Positions 23,267-31,338 of a stretch of DNA of 64,000 bases are shown one piece after another. The translations under genes were made by a program, and so were the position numbers. A model generated the notes under the pieces. That model was not told where the DNA came from, searched no databases, and was given only the letters and a program-made list of their open reading frames with translations. Origin of the DNA: Streptomyces tanashiensis (GTDB lineage Bacteria; Actinomycetota; Actinomycetes; Streptomycetales; Streptomycetaceae). Location of the stretch: contig NZ_BMRZ01000014.1 in NCBI RefSeq assembly GCF_014648895.1, forward strand, positions 124,001 through 188,000. The letters are read 5' to 3'. Each line of letters begins with the position of its first letter. The stretch's first letter is position 1.

Positions 23267-24715
23267 CTACTTCTTGCGGCCGCGCTTCTCGCGCACCCGC
23301 ACCGAGATGTGGATCGGGGTGCCCTCGAAGCCGAACTCCTCGCGCAGCCGGCGCTCGATGAAGCGGCGGTAGCCGGCCTCCAGGAAGCCGGAGGCGAAGA
23401 GGACGAAGCGGGGCGGCTTGGTGCCGGCCTGCGTGCCGAAGAGGATGCGGGGCTGCTTGCCGCCGCGGACCGGGTGCGGGTGGGCGGCGACGATCTCGCC
23501 CAGGAACGCGTTGAGCCGGCCGGTGGGGACGCGGGTCTCCCAGCCGGCGAGGGCGGTCTCGATGGCCGGGACCAGCTTCTCCATGTGGCGGCCGGTCAGG
23601 GCGGAGACGTTGACCCGGGGCGCCCAGGCGACCTGCTGCATCTCGGTCTCGATCTCGCGCTCGAGGTAGTAGCGGCGCTCCTCGTCGAGCTCGTCCCACT
23701 TGTTGTAGGCGATGACGATGGCGCGGCCCGACTCGACCGCCATCGTGATGATGCGCTGGTCCTGGACCGAGATGTTGTCGGTGGTGTCGATGAGGATGAC
23801 GGCCACCTCCGCCTTCTCGATGGCGGCGGCGGTCCGCAGGGAGGCGTAGTAGTCCGCGCCCGCCTGGAGGTGGACCTTCTTGCGGATGCCGGCGGTGTCG
23901 ACGAACTTCCACGTCACGCCGCCGAGCTCGATGAGCTCGTCGACCGGGTCGCGGGTGGTGCCGGCCAGCTCGTTGACGACGACCCGGTCCTCGCCCGCCA
24001 CCTTGTTGAGCAGGGAGGACTTGCCGACGTTCGGGCGGCCGATGAGGGCGATGCGGCGGGGGCCGCCCACCGCGTTGCCGAAGCGCTGCTCGGGGGCCTC
24101 GGGCAGCTTCCGCAGGACCTCGTCGAGGAGGTCACCGGTGCCACGGCCGTGCAGCGAGGAGACGGGGAACGGCTCGCCGAGGCCCAGGGACCAGAGCATG
24201 GCCGCGTCGGCCTCGCCGGACTGGCCGTCGACCTTGTTGGCGGCCAGGACGACCGGCTTCCCGGCGCGGCGGAGCAGCTTGACGACGGCCTCGTCGGTGT
24301 CGGTGGCGCCGACGGTGGCGTCCACGACGAAGAGGCAGGCGTCGGCGGCCTCGATGGCGTACTCGGCCTGGGCGGCGACGGAGGCGTCGATGCCGAGGAC
24401 GTCCTGCTCCCAGCCGCCGGTGTCGACGACCTTGAAGCGGCGGCCGGCCCATTCGGCCTCGTAGGTGACGCGGTCGCGGGTGACGCCCGGCTTGTCCTCG
24501 ACGACGGCCTCGCGGCGGCCGATGATGCGGTTCACCAGGGTCGACTTGCCGACGTTCGGGCGGCCGACGACGGCGAGAACGGGGAGCGGGCCGTGGCCGG
24601 CCTCCTCGATCGCGCCCTCGACGTCCTCGACGTCGAAGCCCTCTTCCGCGGCGAGCTCCATGAACTCCGCGTACTCGGCGTCGCCAAGTGCCCCGTGGTC
24701 GTGCTGGTCGTTCAT
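23267..24715 (-). CDS. der: Ribosome-biogenesis GTPase Der (EngA)
   Basis: A 482-residue protein with two tandem GTPase domains and a C-terminal KH-like domain. The first G1 is GRPNVGKSTLVNR with NKVD as G4; the second G1 is GRPNVGKSSLLNK with NKWD as G4. The acidic N-terminal extension (about 45 residues) is usual in actinobacteria. Der binds 50S precursors and is essential for large-subunit assembly. It is the last gene of the leftward aroH-tyrA-cmk-plsC-der run, 70 bp after plsC. The cmk-der adjacency matches M. tuberculosis Rv1712-Rv1713. Confidence 0.97.
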   Translation of the reverse strand: MNDQHDHGALGDAEYAEFMELAAEEGFDVEDVEGAIEEAGHGPLPVLAVVGRPNVGKSTLVNRIIGRREAVVEDKPGVTRDRVTYEAEWAGRRFKVVDTGGWEQDVLGIDASVAAQAEYAIEAADACLFVVDATVGATDTDEAVVKLLRRAGKPVVLAANKVDGQSGEADAAMLWSLGLGEPFPVSSLHGRGTGDLLDEVLRKLPEAPEQRFGNAVGGPRRIALIGRPNVGKSSLLNKVAGEDRVVVNELAGTTRDPVDELIELGGVTWKFVDTAGIRKKVHLQAGADYYASLRTAAAIEKAEVAVILIDTTDNISVQDQRIITMAVESGRAIVIAYNKWDELDEERRYYLEREIETEMQQVAWAPRVNVSALTGRHMEKLVPAIETALAGWETRVPTGRLNAFLGEIVAAHPHPVRGGKQPRILFGTQAGTKPPRFVLFASGFLEAGYRRFIERRLREEFGFEGTPIHISVRVREKRGRKK

Positions 24716-24785
24716 GAAGTCCGTTCCTTGATCATTCGTGGTCGGTGGGTCCCCGGGCGGCGGGGCCCACTACTGAGAGTCTCGC

Positions 24786-25430
24786 TCAGCGCCCGGTGAG
24801 GCGCCTGGCGTTTTCCAGGTGGTCGGTGAGCTTCCCCTGGATCCGTACGGTGGCCTCGTCGAGCGCCTTGCGGGTGCGGCGGCCGGAGCCGTCCCCCGCC
24901 TCGAAGGCGTCCCCGAAGACGACGTCGACGCGGCCGCGCAGCGGAGGCAGTGCCTTGACCAACCGTCCGCGGCGCTCGGTGCTTCCCAGGACGGCCACGG
25001 GGACGATCGGCGCACCGCTGCGGACGGCGAAGTACGCCAGGCCCGCGCGGAGCGAGGCGAAGTCGCCGTCGCCGCGGGTGCCCTCGGGGAAGATCCCGAG
25101 GACGCCGCCCTGCTCCAGGACGCCCAGGGCGTTGCCTATCGCCGCGCGGTCGGTGCTGTCACGGTCCACCTTGAGCTGCCCGATGCCCTCCAGGAAGCTG
25201 CCGAGCGGGCCGACGAACGCCTCCTTCTTGATCAGGAAGTGCACGGGTCGCGGGGCGGTGCCCATGAGCATGGGGCCGTCGATGTTGTGCGCGTGGTTGA
25301 CGGCGAGGATGACGGGTCCGGCGGTCGGCACCCGCCAGGCGCCGAGGACGCGCGGCTTCCAGAAGCCGTACATCAGCCCGATGCCGATACGTCGGCCGAC
25401 GGCGGCGCCCTTCTCGGAGGGCACGGTCAC
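24786..25430 (-). CDS. 1-acyl-sn-glycerol-3-phosphate acyltransferase family protein
   Basis: 214 residues from the GTG at 25430, whose GTGA overlaps the cmk stop; a longer form would run into cmk. It has the PlsC acyltransferase motifs: I (VNHAHNIDGPM, H-x4-D, catalytic), III (FPEGTRGDGD) and IV (APIVPVAVLG). It is predicted to be a membrane-associated enzyme of phospholipid synthesis, or an acyltransferase for another acceptor. Insertion between cmk and der is typical of Streptomyces. Coupling to cmk suggests expression linked with growth genes. Confidence 0.92.
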   Translation of the reverse strand: MTVPSEKGAAVGRRIGIGLMYGFWKPRVLGAWRVPTAGPVILAVNHAHNIDGPMLMGTAPRPVHFLIKKEAFVGPLGSFLEGIGQLKVDRDSTDRAAIGNALGVLEQGGVLGIFPEGTRGDGDFASLRAGLAYFAVRSGAPIVPVAVLGSTERRGRLVKALPPLRGRVDVVFGDAFEAGDGSGRRTRKALDEATVRIQGKLTDHLENARRLTGR

Positions 25431-26101
25431 TTGGCGGCCGCCCTCTTCTCGTCCACCAGGGTGACGACGCACTCGATGACCTGGTCCAGGGTGAGCTCGG
25501 TGGTGTCGACCTCGACGGCGTCACCGGCCTTGGCGAGCGGAGAGGTCTTGCGGCTGGAGTCGGCCGCGTCCCGCTTGATCAGGGCTTCCTTCGTCGCGTG
25601 CACGTCGACGCCCTTGAGCTCGCCGGAGCGGCGGGCGGCACGGGCCTCGGGCGAGGCGGTGAGGAAGATCTTCAGGTCGGCGTCGGGCAGGACGGTGGTG
25701 CCGATGTCCCGGCCCTCGACGACGATGCCGTGCTCGGCGCCCTTCGCGATGGACCGCTGGAGCTCCGTGATCAGGCTCCGCACCTCGGGGACGGCGCTGA
25801 CGGCGCTGACCTTGGAGGTGACCTCCTCGGTCCGGATGGGGCCGGAGGCGTCGGCGCCGTCGACGGTGATGGTCGGCCGGCCCGGGTCGGTGCCGGAGAC
25901 GATGACCGGCTTGGACGCGGCGTTCGCGACGGCCTCGGCGTCGGTGACGTCGACGCCGTTGCTGATCATCCACCAGGTGATCGCCCGGTACTGGGCGCCG
26001 GTGTCGAGGTAGCTCAGCCCCAGCTTGGCGGCGACCGCCTTGGAGGTGCTGGACTTGCCCGTGCCGGAGGGCCCGTCGATGGCGACGATCACGGAATCCA
26101 C
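25427..26101 (-). CDS. cmk: Cytidylate kinase
   Basis: A 224-residue (d)CMP kinase. The P-loop is DGPSGTGKSSTSK (residues 9-21), followed by the CMP-binding YLDTGAQYRAITWW and the specificity segment VVEGRDIGTTVLPDA. The lid-region arginines lie in ASPEARAARRSGEL. The reaction is CMP/dCMP plus ATP to the diphosphate, for RNA, DNA and CDP-lipid synthesis. The GTG at 26101 follows an AGGAAGG site at about 10 bases. It overlaps plsC by four bases and is 169 bp downstream of tyrA; that gap holds a hairpin (26215-26256). Confidence 0.96.
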   Translation of the reverse strand: MDSVIVAIDGPSGTGKSSTSKAVAAKLGLSYLDTGAQYRAITWWMISNGVDVTDAEAVANAASKPVIVSGTDPGRPTITVDGADASGPIRTEEVTSKVSAVSAVPEVRSLITELQRSIAKGAEHGIVVEGRDIGTTVLPDADLKIFLTASPEARAARRSGELKGVDVHATKEALIKRDAADSSRKTSPLAKAGDAVEVDTTELTLDQVIECVVTLVDEKRAAAK

Positions 26102-26214
26102 GGTGGGAACACCTTCCTGGGGTGAGCGGTAGGGCCCGGCGGTATGCGGGGGACCCCCACAAGGTTACCGAGTCCCCGACCCCCATTCGGCCCCGCCCGT
26201 CGCGGGCCGGGCCC

Positions 26215-26256
26215 GCCCGTTGTGGGCCACGGGCCGGGGCGCGGGCCCACACGGGC
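26215..26256. repeat. Short inverted repeat in the tyrA-cmk gap
   Basis: GCCCGTTGTGGGCC (26215-26228) pairs with GGCCCACACGGGC (26244-26256) with one extra T, around a 15-base loop. It shares the CCGTTGTGGGC end motif of the two long palindromic elements, so it could be a minimal relative or an intraoperon processing or attenuation hairpin. Confidence 0.5.
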
Positions 26257-26270
26257 CGGCGCGCCGCGCC

Positions 26271-27359
26271 TCAGCTCGTGCGGAGGGACCAGCCGCGTTC
26301 CTGGAGCGCAGCCCCCAGCGCCGGCGCCGCCGACGGCTCGACCATCAGCTGGACCAGACCCGCCTGCTGCCCCGTCGCGTGCTCGATGCGGACGTCCTCG
26401 ATGTTGACGCCCGCCCGGCCCGCGTCGGCGAAGATGCGGGCGAGCTCGCCCGGCTGGTCGCTGATGAGGACGGCGACGGTCTCGTAGGCCGTGGGCGCGG
26501 CACCGTGCTTGCCGGGCACGCGCGCCCGGCCGGCGTTCCCGCGGCGCAGGACGTCCTCGACGCCCGTCGCGCCGTCACGGCGCTCGTCCGCGGAGGCGGA
26601 CTGGAGGGACCGCAGCGCGCGGACGGTCTCGTCGAGGTCGGCGGCGACGCCCGCGAGGACGTCGGCGACGGGGCCGGGGTTGGCGGAGAGGATCTCGACC
26701 CACATGCGCGGGTCGGAGGCGGCGATCCGGGTGACGTCGCGGATGCCCTGCCCGCAGAGCCGTACGGCGGACTCCTCGGCCTCCTCCAGGCGCGCGGCGA
26801 CCATGGAGGACACCAGCTGCGGGGTGTGGGAGACCAGGGCCACGGCCCGGTCGTGGGCGTCGGCGTCCATGACGACGGGGACGGCCCGGCAGAGGGCGAC
26901 GAGCTCCAGGGCGAGGTTGAGGACCTCGGTGTCGGTGTCCCGGGTCGGGGTGAGGACCCAGGGCCGGCCCTCGAAGAGGTCGGCGGTGGCGGCGAGCGGG
27001 CCCGAGCGCTCCTTGCCGGACATGGGGTGCGATCCGATGTACGCGGTGAGGTCGAGGCCCAGCGCCTCCAGCTCCCGCTTCGGTCCGCCCTTGACGCTGG
27101 CGACGTCCAGGTAGCCGCGGGCCAGGCCCGCCTTCATGGCCTCGGCGAGGGTGGCGGCCACGTGCGCCGGGGGCACGGCGACGATGGCGAGGTCCACGGG
27201 GCCCTCGGGCGCCTCGTCGGTGCCCGCGCCGAGCGCGGCGGCCGTGCGGGCGCGCGCCGGGTCGTGGTCGCGCAGGTGGACGGTGACGCCGCGGCCCGCC
27301 AGGGCGATGGCGGCGGAGGTGCCGATCAGGCCGGTACCGATGACGAGCGCTGTTCTCAC
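26271..27359 (-). CDS. tyrA: Prephenate dehydrogenase with C-terminal ACT domain
   Basis: A 362-residue enzyme that converts prephenate to 4-hydroxyphenylpyruvate for tyrosine. The NAD-binding motif VIGTGLIGTSAAIAL lies at residues 5-19. The helical prephenate domain has SHPMSGKERSGP and LVSHTPQLVSS. An ACT-like regulatory domain closes the protein (about 275-360: VLISDQPGELARIFADAGRAGVNIEDV), consistent with feedback control by an aromatic amino acid. It overlaps the chorismate mutase gene by four bases, so two successive steps are coupled. Confidence 0.95.
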   Translation of the reverse strand: MRTALVIGTGLIGTSAAIALAGRGVTVHLRDHDPARARTAAALGAGTDEAPEGPVDLAIVAVPPAHVAATLAEAMKAGLARGYLDVASVKGGPKRELEALGLDLTAYIGSHPMSGKERSGPLAATADLFEGRPWVLTPTRDTDTEVLNLALELVALCRAVPVVMDADAHDRAVALVSHTPQLVSSMVAARLEEAEESAVRLCGQGIRDVTRIAASDPRMWVEILSANPGPVADVLAGVAADLDETVRALRSLQSASADERRDGATGVEDVLRRGNAGRARVPGKHGAAPTAYETVAVLISDQPGELARIFADAGRAGVNIEDVRIEHATGQQAGLVQLMVEPSAAPALGAALQERGWSLRTS

Positions 27360-27718
27360 TGGGCGATGTCCTTGCGCAGGGCGGACGCGGCGCCGAGGTA
27401 GACGTGCGCGATCCGGGACTTGGGCAGTTCGGTCTCGACGTGGGCGAGGAGCCGGACGACCCTGGGCATCGCACCCTCGATGTCGAGTTCCTGTGCGCAG
27501 ATCAGGGGAACGTCGACGATCCCGATGTGCCGGGCCGCGGCGGCGGGAAAGTCGCTGTGCAGATCGGGCGTGGCCGTGAACCAGATGCTGATGAGGTCGT
27601 CGGTGGTGAGCCCGTTGCGCTCGAGGACGGCGGTGAGCAGCTCCTCGACCTGCTCGCGCATGTGTCCGGCCTCGTCCCGCTCCAGCTGGACGGCTCCTCG
27701 GACCGCTCGTACCGCCAC
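27356..27718 (-). CDS. aroH: Chorismate mutase, AroH class
   Basis: A 120-residue monofunctional chorismate mutase of the trimeric AroH fold. It makes prephenate for TyrA, encoded immediately downstream with a 4-base overlap. The N-terminal RAVRGAVQLERDEAGHM contains the active-site Arg7-type residue. ISIWFTATPDLHSDFPAAAARHIG and the C-terminal RIAHVYLGAASALRKD supply further conserved residues. It is the first gene of the run ending in der, and no promoter could be assigned in the 105-bp gap before it. Confidence 0.95.
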   Translation of the reverse strand: MAVRAVRGAVQLERDEAGHMREQVEELLTAVLERNGLTTDDLISIWFTATPDLHSDFPAAAARHIGIVDVPLICAQELDIEGAMPRVVRLLAHVETELPKSRIAHVYLGAASALRKDIAQ

Positions 27719-27783
27719 GTCGTGCTCCTTCGCCTGCGTCAGTGCTCCGTTCAGCCTAGTCAGCGGCGGGGACGGCGCGTCGC

Positions 27784-27814
27784 GGCGCCCGCCCTCCGAG
27801 ACGGGGCGGGCGCC
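27784..27814 (-). terminator. Hairpin terminator after the YidB-like gene
   Basis: An 11-bp stem (GGCGCCCGCCC, 27784-27794; complement 27804-27814) with a 9-base loop lies just downstream of the stop of the YidB-like gene, isolating it from aroH. Confidence 0.65.
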
Positions 27815-27823
27815 GTGCGGCGG

Positions 27824-28255
27824 TCAGAGCCGCTGCCGGCGGATGATCTCCTCCAGGGAGGCGCCCTGCGGGAGCGAGCCGTTCGGCGTCAGCTTGTCGA
27901 CGGCCTGCGGCAGCGACGCCGCGATCTCGTCGGCGGCCTCCTGCGGGCTGACGCCGGCCTCCGCAGCGACCTTCTGGAGGGTGTCGTCCGGGAGGGCCTC
28001 GGCGATCTGGGCGCCACTGACGGCCTGGTTGTCGCCGGTGCCGACCCAGGACCGGGTCTGGTCGGTGAGGCCGGACCTGGTCAGCATGTCGAGCAGGCCG
28101 CCGAGGGGGTTCGAGCCGTCCCCGCCTCCGCCGGCGCCCTTGCCGCCGGCGAGGGCCCCGAGGAGGGAGCCGAGGATGCCGCCGGCGCCGCCGCTCTGTC
28201 CTCCGGCGCCTCCGAGGAGGCTCCCGAGGAGACTGCCGAGGTCGTTACCCGCCAT
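27824..28255 (-). CDS. YidB/DUF937-family protein
   Basis: 143 residues from the ATG at 28255 (MAGNDLGSLLGSLLGGAGG). The first 55 residues are repeats of Gly/Leu/Ser (GGILGSLLGALAGGKGAGGG). The folded domain spans about 65-143 (GLLDMLTRSGLTDQTRSWVGTGDNQAVSG, then ALPDDTLQKVAAEAGVSPQEAADEIAASLPQAVDKLTP). This is the DUF937/YidB architecture, whose cellular role is unknown. It is likely cytoplasmic. A longer in-frame opening to 28696 would antisense the Rieske gene and is rejected. Confidence 0.88.
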   Translation of the reverse strand: MAGNDLGSLLGSLLGGAGGQSGGAGGILGSLLGALAGGKGAGGGGDGSNPLGGLLDMLTRSGLTDQTRSWVGTGDNQAVSGAQIAEALPDDTLQKVAAEAGVSPQEAADEIAASLPQAVDKLTPNGSLPQGASLEEIIRRQRL

Positions 28256-28418
28256 GGTCCTGCCTTTCGTCCGGTACGGAACACGCCCAATGTCACCTGA
28301 ACCGGGGTGTTCCGCCACTCGGCGTAGGCGGCGGGCGGGGACGGCCGTGCGGGGGAGCCGGGCCGCGCGCGCAGGCGTGTTGCGGGGCCCGGGGGCGGTG
28401 CGCGACCAAGCTGACGGC

Positions 28419-28862
28419 ATGACTTCAAGCGCCACGACACGTCGTACCGTCCTGTTCGCCGCGGCGGCCCTGACGACGGGCTGCGGCTCGGACGACGGGG
28501 GTGACGGCGGGACGAGCACGAGCGCCCCGGCCGGCACCGCACCGGCACCGAGCACCCGTGCCGCCGCGAGCGGCGGCACCCCGCTGGCGAAGACCTCCGA
28601 GATCCCGGTGGGCGGGGGCACGGTCTTCACGGGGAAGAAGGTGGTCGTGACCCAGCCCGAAGCGGGCGAGTTCAAGGCGTTCTCCGCGATCTGCACCCAT
28701 CAGGGGTGCATCGTGAACAAGGTCGCGGACGGCACGATCGACTGTCCCTGCCACGGCTCCAAGTTCCGCATCGCCGACGGCTCGGTGGCTGCGGGACCGG
28801 CCCCCCGGCCGCTGCCGGCCGAGCAGATCGATGTCTCCGGCGAGGAGATCACCCTCGCGTAA
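28419..28862 (+). CDS. Tat-exported Rieske [2Fe-2S] lipoprotein
   Basis: A 147-residue protein. A twin-arginine signal (TTRRTVLFAAAAL, Arg8-Arg9) ends in a lipobox with Cys22, so the cofactor is inserted in the cytoplasm and the protein is then anchored outside. After a Ser/Thr/Pro/Ala linker the Rieske domain shows both cluster boxes, CTHQGC (about 88-93) and CPCHGS (about 107-112), giving the 2-Cys/2-His ligands. It is smaller than cytochrome bc1 Rieske proteins and is not beside any oxidase gene. It is probably a soluble electron carrier at the membrane surface; the partner is unknown. Confidence 0.93.
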   Translation: MTSSATTRRTVLFAAAALTTGCGSDDGGDGGTSTSAPAGTAPAPSTRAAASGGTPLAKTSEIPVGGGTVFTGKKVVVTQPEAGEFKAFSAICTHQGCIVNKVADGTIDCPCHGSKFRIADGSVAAGPAPRPLPAEQIDVSGEEITLA

Positions 28863-28872
28863 CCTGCCCGGC

Positions 28873-29562
28873 ATGACTCCGGAAGAGCTGGTGCGCGAGC
28901 ACACGATCTACTCCTGCGTGATGGGCTCGCGCGCCTTCGGTCTGGCGACCGAGGGGAGCGACACGGACGTACGGGGCGTCTACCTCGCCCCGACGCCGCT
29001 GTTCTGGCGCTTCGACAAGCCTCCGGCTCATGTGGAGGGGCCGGCCGAGGAGCAGTTCAGCTGGGAGCTGGAACGCTTCTGCGAGCTCGCCCTGCGCAAC
29101 AACCCGAACGTCCTGGAGTGCCTCCACTCCCCCGTGGTCACGCACGTCGACGACCGGGGCCGCGAGCTGCTCTCCCTGCGGAGCGCGTTCCTGTCCCGCC
29201 GGGCCCACCAGACCTTCGTCCGGTACGCGGGCGGCCAGCGCCGGAAGCTCGACGCGGACGTCCGCCAGTACGGCCACCCGCGCTGGAAGCACGCCATGCA
29301 TCTGCTGCGGCTCCTGACCAGCTGCCGGGACCTGCTGCGCACGGGCGAGCTCCGCATCGACGTCGGCGAGGACCGCGAGCGCCTCCTGGAGGTCAAGCGC
29401 GGCGAGGTGCCCTGGGCCGAGGTCGAGTCCTGGATGAACCGCCTCCAGGAGGAGGCCGACCGTGCCCACGACCGGACCCCCCTCCCGGATGCCCCGGACG
29501 AGCCCCGGATCCAGGACTACCTGACCCGCGCCCGCCGGGCCTCAGCCCTCGACGTGCTCTAG
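28873..29562 (+). CDS. RlaP/YcgL-like nucleotidyltransferase, paralogue 1
   Basis: A 229-residue protein of the DNA-polymerase-beta-type nucleotidyltransferase superfamily. The signature GSRAFGLATEGSDTDVRGVY (about residues 16-35) gives the G-S and D-x-D metal-binding motif. PF10127 (RlaP/YcgL)-type proteins have this size; the name comes from association with RNA-repair ligases, though most members are uncharacterised. ATG 28873 was chosen; the opening starts at 28831. It starts 10 bases after the Rieske gene and overlaps the convergent paralogue by 21 bp. Its substrate is unknown. Confidence 0.88.
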   Translation: MTPEELVREHTIYSCVMGSRAFGLATEGSDTDVRGVYLAPTPLFWRFDKPPAHVEGPAEEQFSWELERFCELALRNNPNVLECLHSPVVTHVDDRGRELLSLRSAFLSRRAHQTFVRYAGGQRRKLDADVRQYGHPRWKHAMHLLRLLTSCRDLLRTGELRIDVGEDRERLLEVKRGEVPWAEVESWMNRLQEEADRAHDRTPLPDAPDEPRIQDYLTRARRASALDVL

Positions 29563-30303
29563 CCGGGCCCGTACGACGAGGTCGTGCAGCGCGTCGTGGA
29601 CGTGCACCGACTCCGGGAGTCCCGAGGCCGCCTGGGCCTCGTCCAGGACGCCGTGCAGGGCCTCCGTCTCGGCCCGTACGGCCTCGGGGTCCACATCGGC
29701 CCGCCCGTGCTCGGCGGCCGCCTTCGCCTCGACGAGCTCGGGCAGCCGGGCGGGAGCCTCGGCCACCTCCCCCACCAGGGTCGGCAGATGGGCCTGCACC
29801 TCGCCCGAGCGCATCAGGTGGATGCCCGTGAGCAGCGCCCGGTAGGTGTAGAGCAGCGGCTTGAGCTCGCCGCTGCTCTCGAAGAGCCGCCACTGCGTCC
29901 CGGCGAAGCCGCGGTAGTGGTGGGCGTGATGGCGGGTGAGCAGCCGCGGCACGAGCGAGACGAGTTCCGCGTGGGTCTCCGTCGTGTGCGCCACGAGCGG
30001 GGAGGTGAGCTGCTCCAGGACGTAGCCGTTGCGCCGCAGCATCAGCCGGGCGAACTTCCGCAGGTCATGGGTGACGAGGTCCATCTCGACGCCGTCCCGG
30101 TCCCACATCCGGCTGCGGGTCTCCTCGGGCTCGCGGAGGCCGATCAGGGCGTCCACGGGCAGCAGGTGCGCGCCGCGCAGGTCCACGTCCGAGTCGCGGG
30201 ACGGGAAGCCGTACAGGTGCGCGCCGGAGACGGTCGCGAAGAGCAGGGGGTCGGGCTGTTCCGCGACGACGGCGGAGAGGTCCGGGGTCAGGGTGAGCGT
30301 CAT
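29542..30303 (-). CDS. RlaP/YcgL-like nucleotidyltransferase, paralogue 2
   Basis: A 253-residue relative of the neighbouring 28873-29562 protein. Its catalytic signature SGAHLYGFPSRDSDVDLRGAH (about residues 26-46) has the D-x-D pair; the early Ser is replaced by Ala. The helical remainder aligns by eye (LEQLTSPLVAHTTETHAELV versus LECLHSPVVTHVDDRGREL). It starts only 3 bases after the stop of the ADP-ribosylglycohydrolase gene, so it is the last member of the leftward nadR operon. Proximity to NAD/ADP-ribose genes suggests action on RNA ends or nucleotide-modified substrates; that is inference. Confidence 0.88.
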   Translation of the reverse strand: MTLTLTPDLSAVVAEQPDPLLFATVSGAHLYGFPSRDSDVDLRGAHLLPVDALIGLREPEETRSRMWDRDGVEMDLVTHDLRKFARLMLRRNGYVLEQLTSPLVAHTTETHAELVSLVPRLLTRHHAHHYRGFAGTQWRLFESSGELKPLLYTYRALLTGIHLMRSGEVQAHLPTLVGEVAEAPARLPELVEAKAAAEHGRADVDPEAVRAETEALHGVLDEAQAASGLPESVHVHDALHDLVVRARLEHVEG

Positions 30304-30306
30304 GGG

Positions 30307-31338
30307 TCAAGCGTCCCAGAGCGCGCCGAAGGTCAGCAGGTCGCTGCGGTACTCGACGCGCTCCGCCCATTCCTTCGGCCAGGCGTCCGCGCCGAGGTGG
30401 GCTCCGGCGAAGGCTCCCGCGAGGGCGGCGATCGAGTCGGAGTCGCCGCGGGTGCAGGCGGCGCGGCGGAGGGCGGTGAGGGGCTCGTCGGGGAAGAGCA
30501 GGAAGCAGAGGAGGCCGGTCGCGAGGGCTTCCTCGGCGATCCACCCGTCGCCGGTGTACGCGCAGGGGTCGAGCTCCGGATCGGCCGTGCGCTGGACGGA
30601 TTCCAGGCGCTCCAGGACCGCCAGGCACTCGTCCCAGCCGCGCTCGGCGAAGTGCCGGGCGGAGGGGTCCTGGGAGCGGGTCCACAGGTCGCCGAGCCAG
30701 TGCTCGCGGTAGACGGAGCGGTTCTCGTAGGCGTACGAGCGCAGCTGTCCGACGAGCCCGGCCGGGTCCACGCCCTGCGCGAGCAGGTACACGGCGCGGG
30801 CGGTGAGGTCGGAGGCGGCGAGCGCGGTGGGGTGGCCGTGGGTCAGGCCCGACTGGAGCTGGGCGGCGCCCGCCCGCTGCTCCTCGCTGAGCCCGGGGAC
30901 GAGCCCGATGGGCGCGACCCGCATGTTGGCGCCGCAGCCCTTGGAGTGGATCTGGCTGGCGTCCTGCCAGGGCCGGTCCCCGTCGAGAAGCAGGCAGGCG
31001 CGGAGGCAGGTGTTGCCGGGGGCCCGGTTGTTCTCCGGGGAGTGGTACCAGTCGACGAACTCGTCGCGGACGGGACGGGCGAGCCGGAGCGGCGCGAGCA
31101 CGCCCCGGTCCATGGCCGTGCGGATGCCCCGGGCGAAGGCGAGGGTCATCTGGGTGTCGTCGGTGACGTACGCCTTCCCGTTCCTGACGGGCAGTTCCAT
31201 CTCTCGCCAGGGCCCGACCTTGGCGAGGATCGACGGAACGTCGTTGAACTCGGTCGGGAATCCCAGCGCGTCGCCGAGCGCGAGTCCGATCAGAGAGCCG
31301 GTCGCGGCCTGCTTGGTGGCGGTGCGTGCGAGGTTCAT
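30307..31338 (-). CDS. ADP-ribosylglycohydrolase family protein
   Basis: A 343-residue hydrolase of the DraG/ARH family, which removes ADP-ribose from proteins or other targets with two Mg2+/Mn2+ ions. The metal-binding motifs are visible: TDDTQMTLAFARGI (about 59-72) and the late GDSDSIAALAGAFAGAHLGADAWP (about 294-317). The early GSLIGLALGDALGFPTEF also fits. The start ATG 31338 overlaps the nrtR stop (ATGA), so it is co-translated with the NAD regulator. No ADP-ribosyltransferase was found in the window, so the substrate is unknown. Confidence 0.92.
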   Translation of the reverse strand: MNLARTATKQAATGSLIGLALGDALGFPTEFNDVPSILAKVGPWREMELPVRNGKAYVTDDTQMTLAFARGIRTAMDRGVLAPLRLARPVRDEFVDWYHSPENNRAPGNTCLRACLLLDGDRPWQDASQIHSKGCGANMRVAPIGLVPGLSEEQRAGAAQLQSGLTHGHPTALAASDLTARAVYLLAQGVDPAGLVGQLRSYAYENRSVYREHWLGDLWTRSQDPSARHFAERGWDECLAVLERLESVQRTADPELDPCAYTGDGWIAEEALATGLLCFLLFPDEPLTALRRAACTRGDSDSIAALAGAFAGAHLGADAWPKEWAERVEYRSDLLTFGALWDA

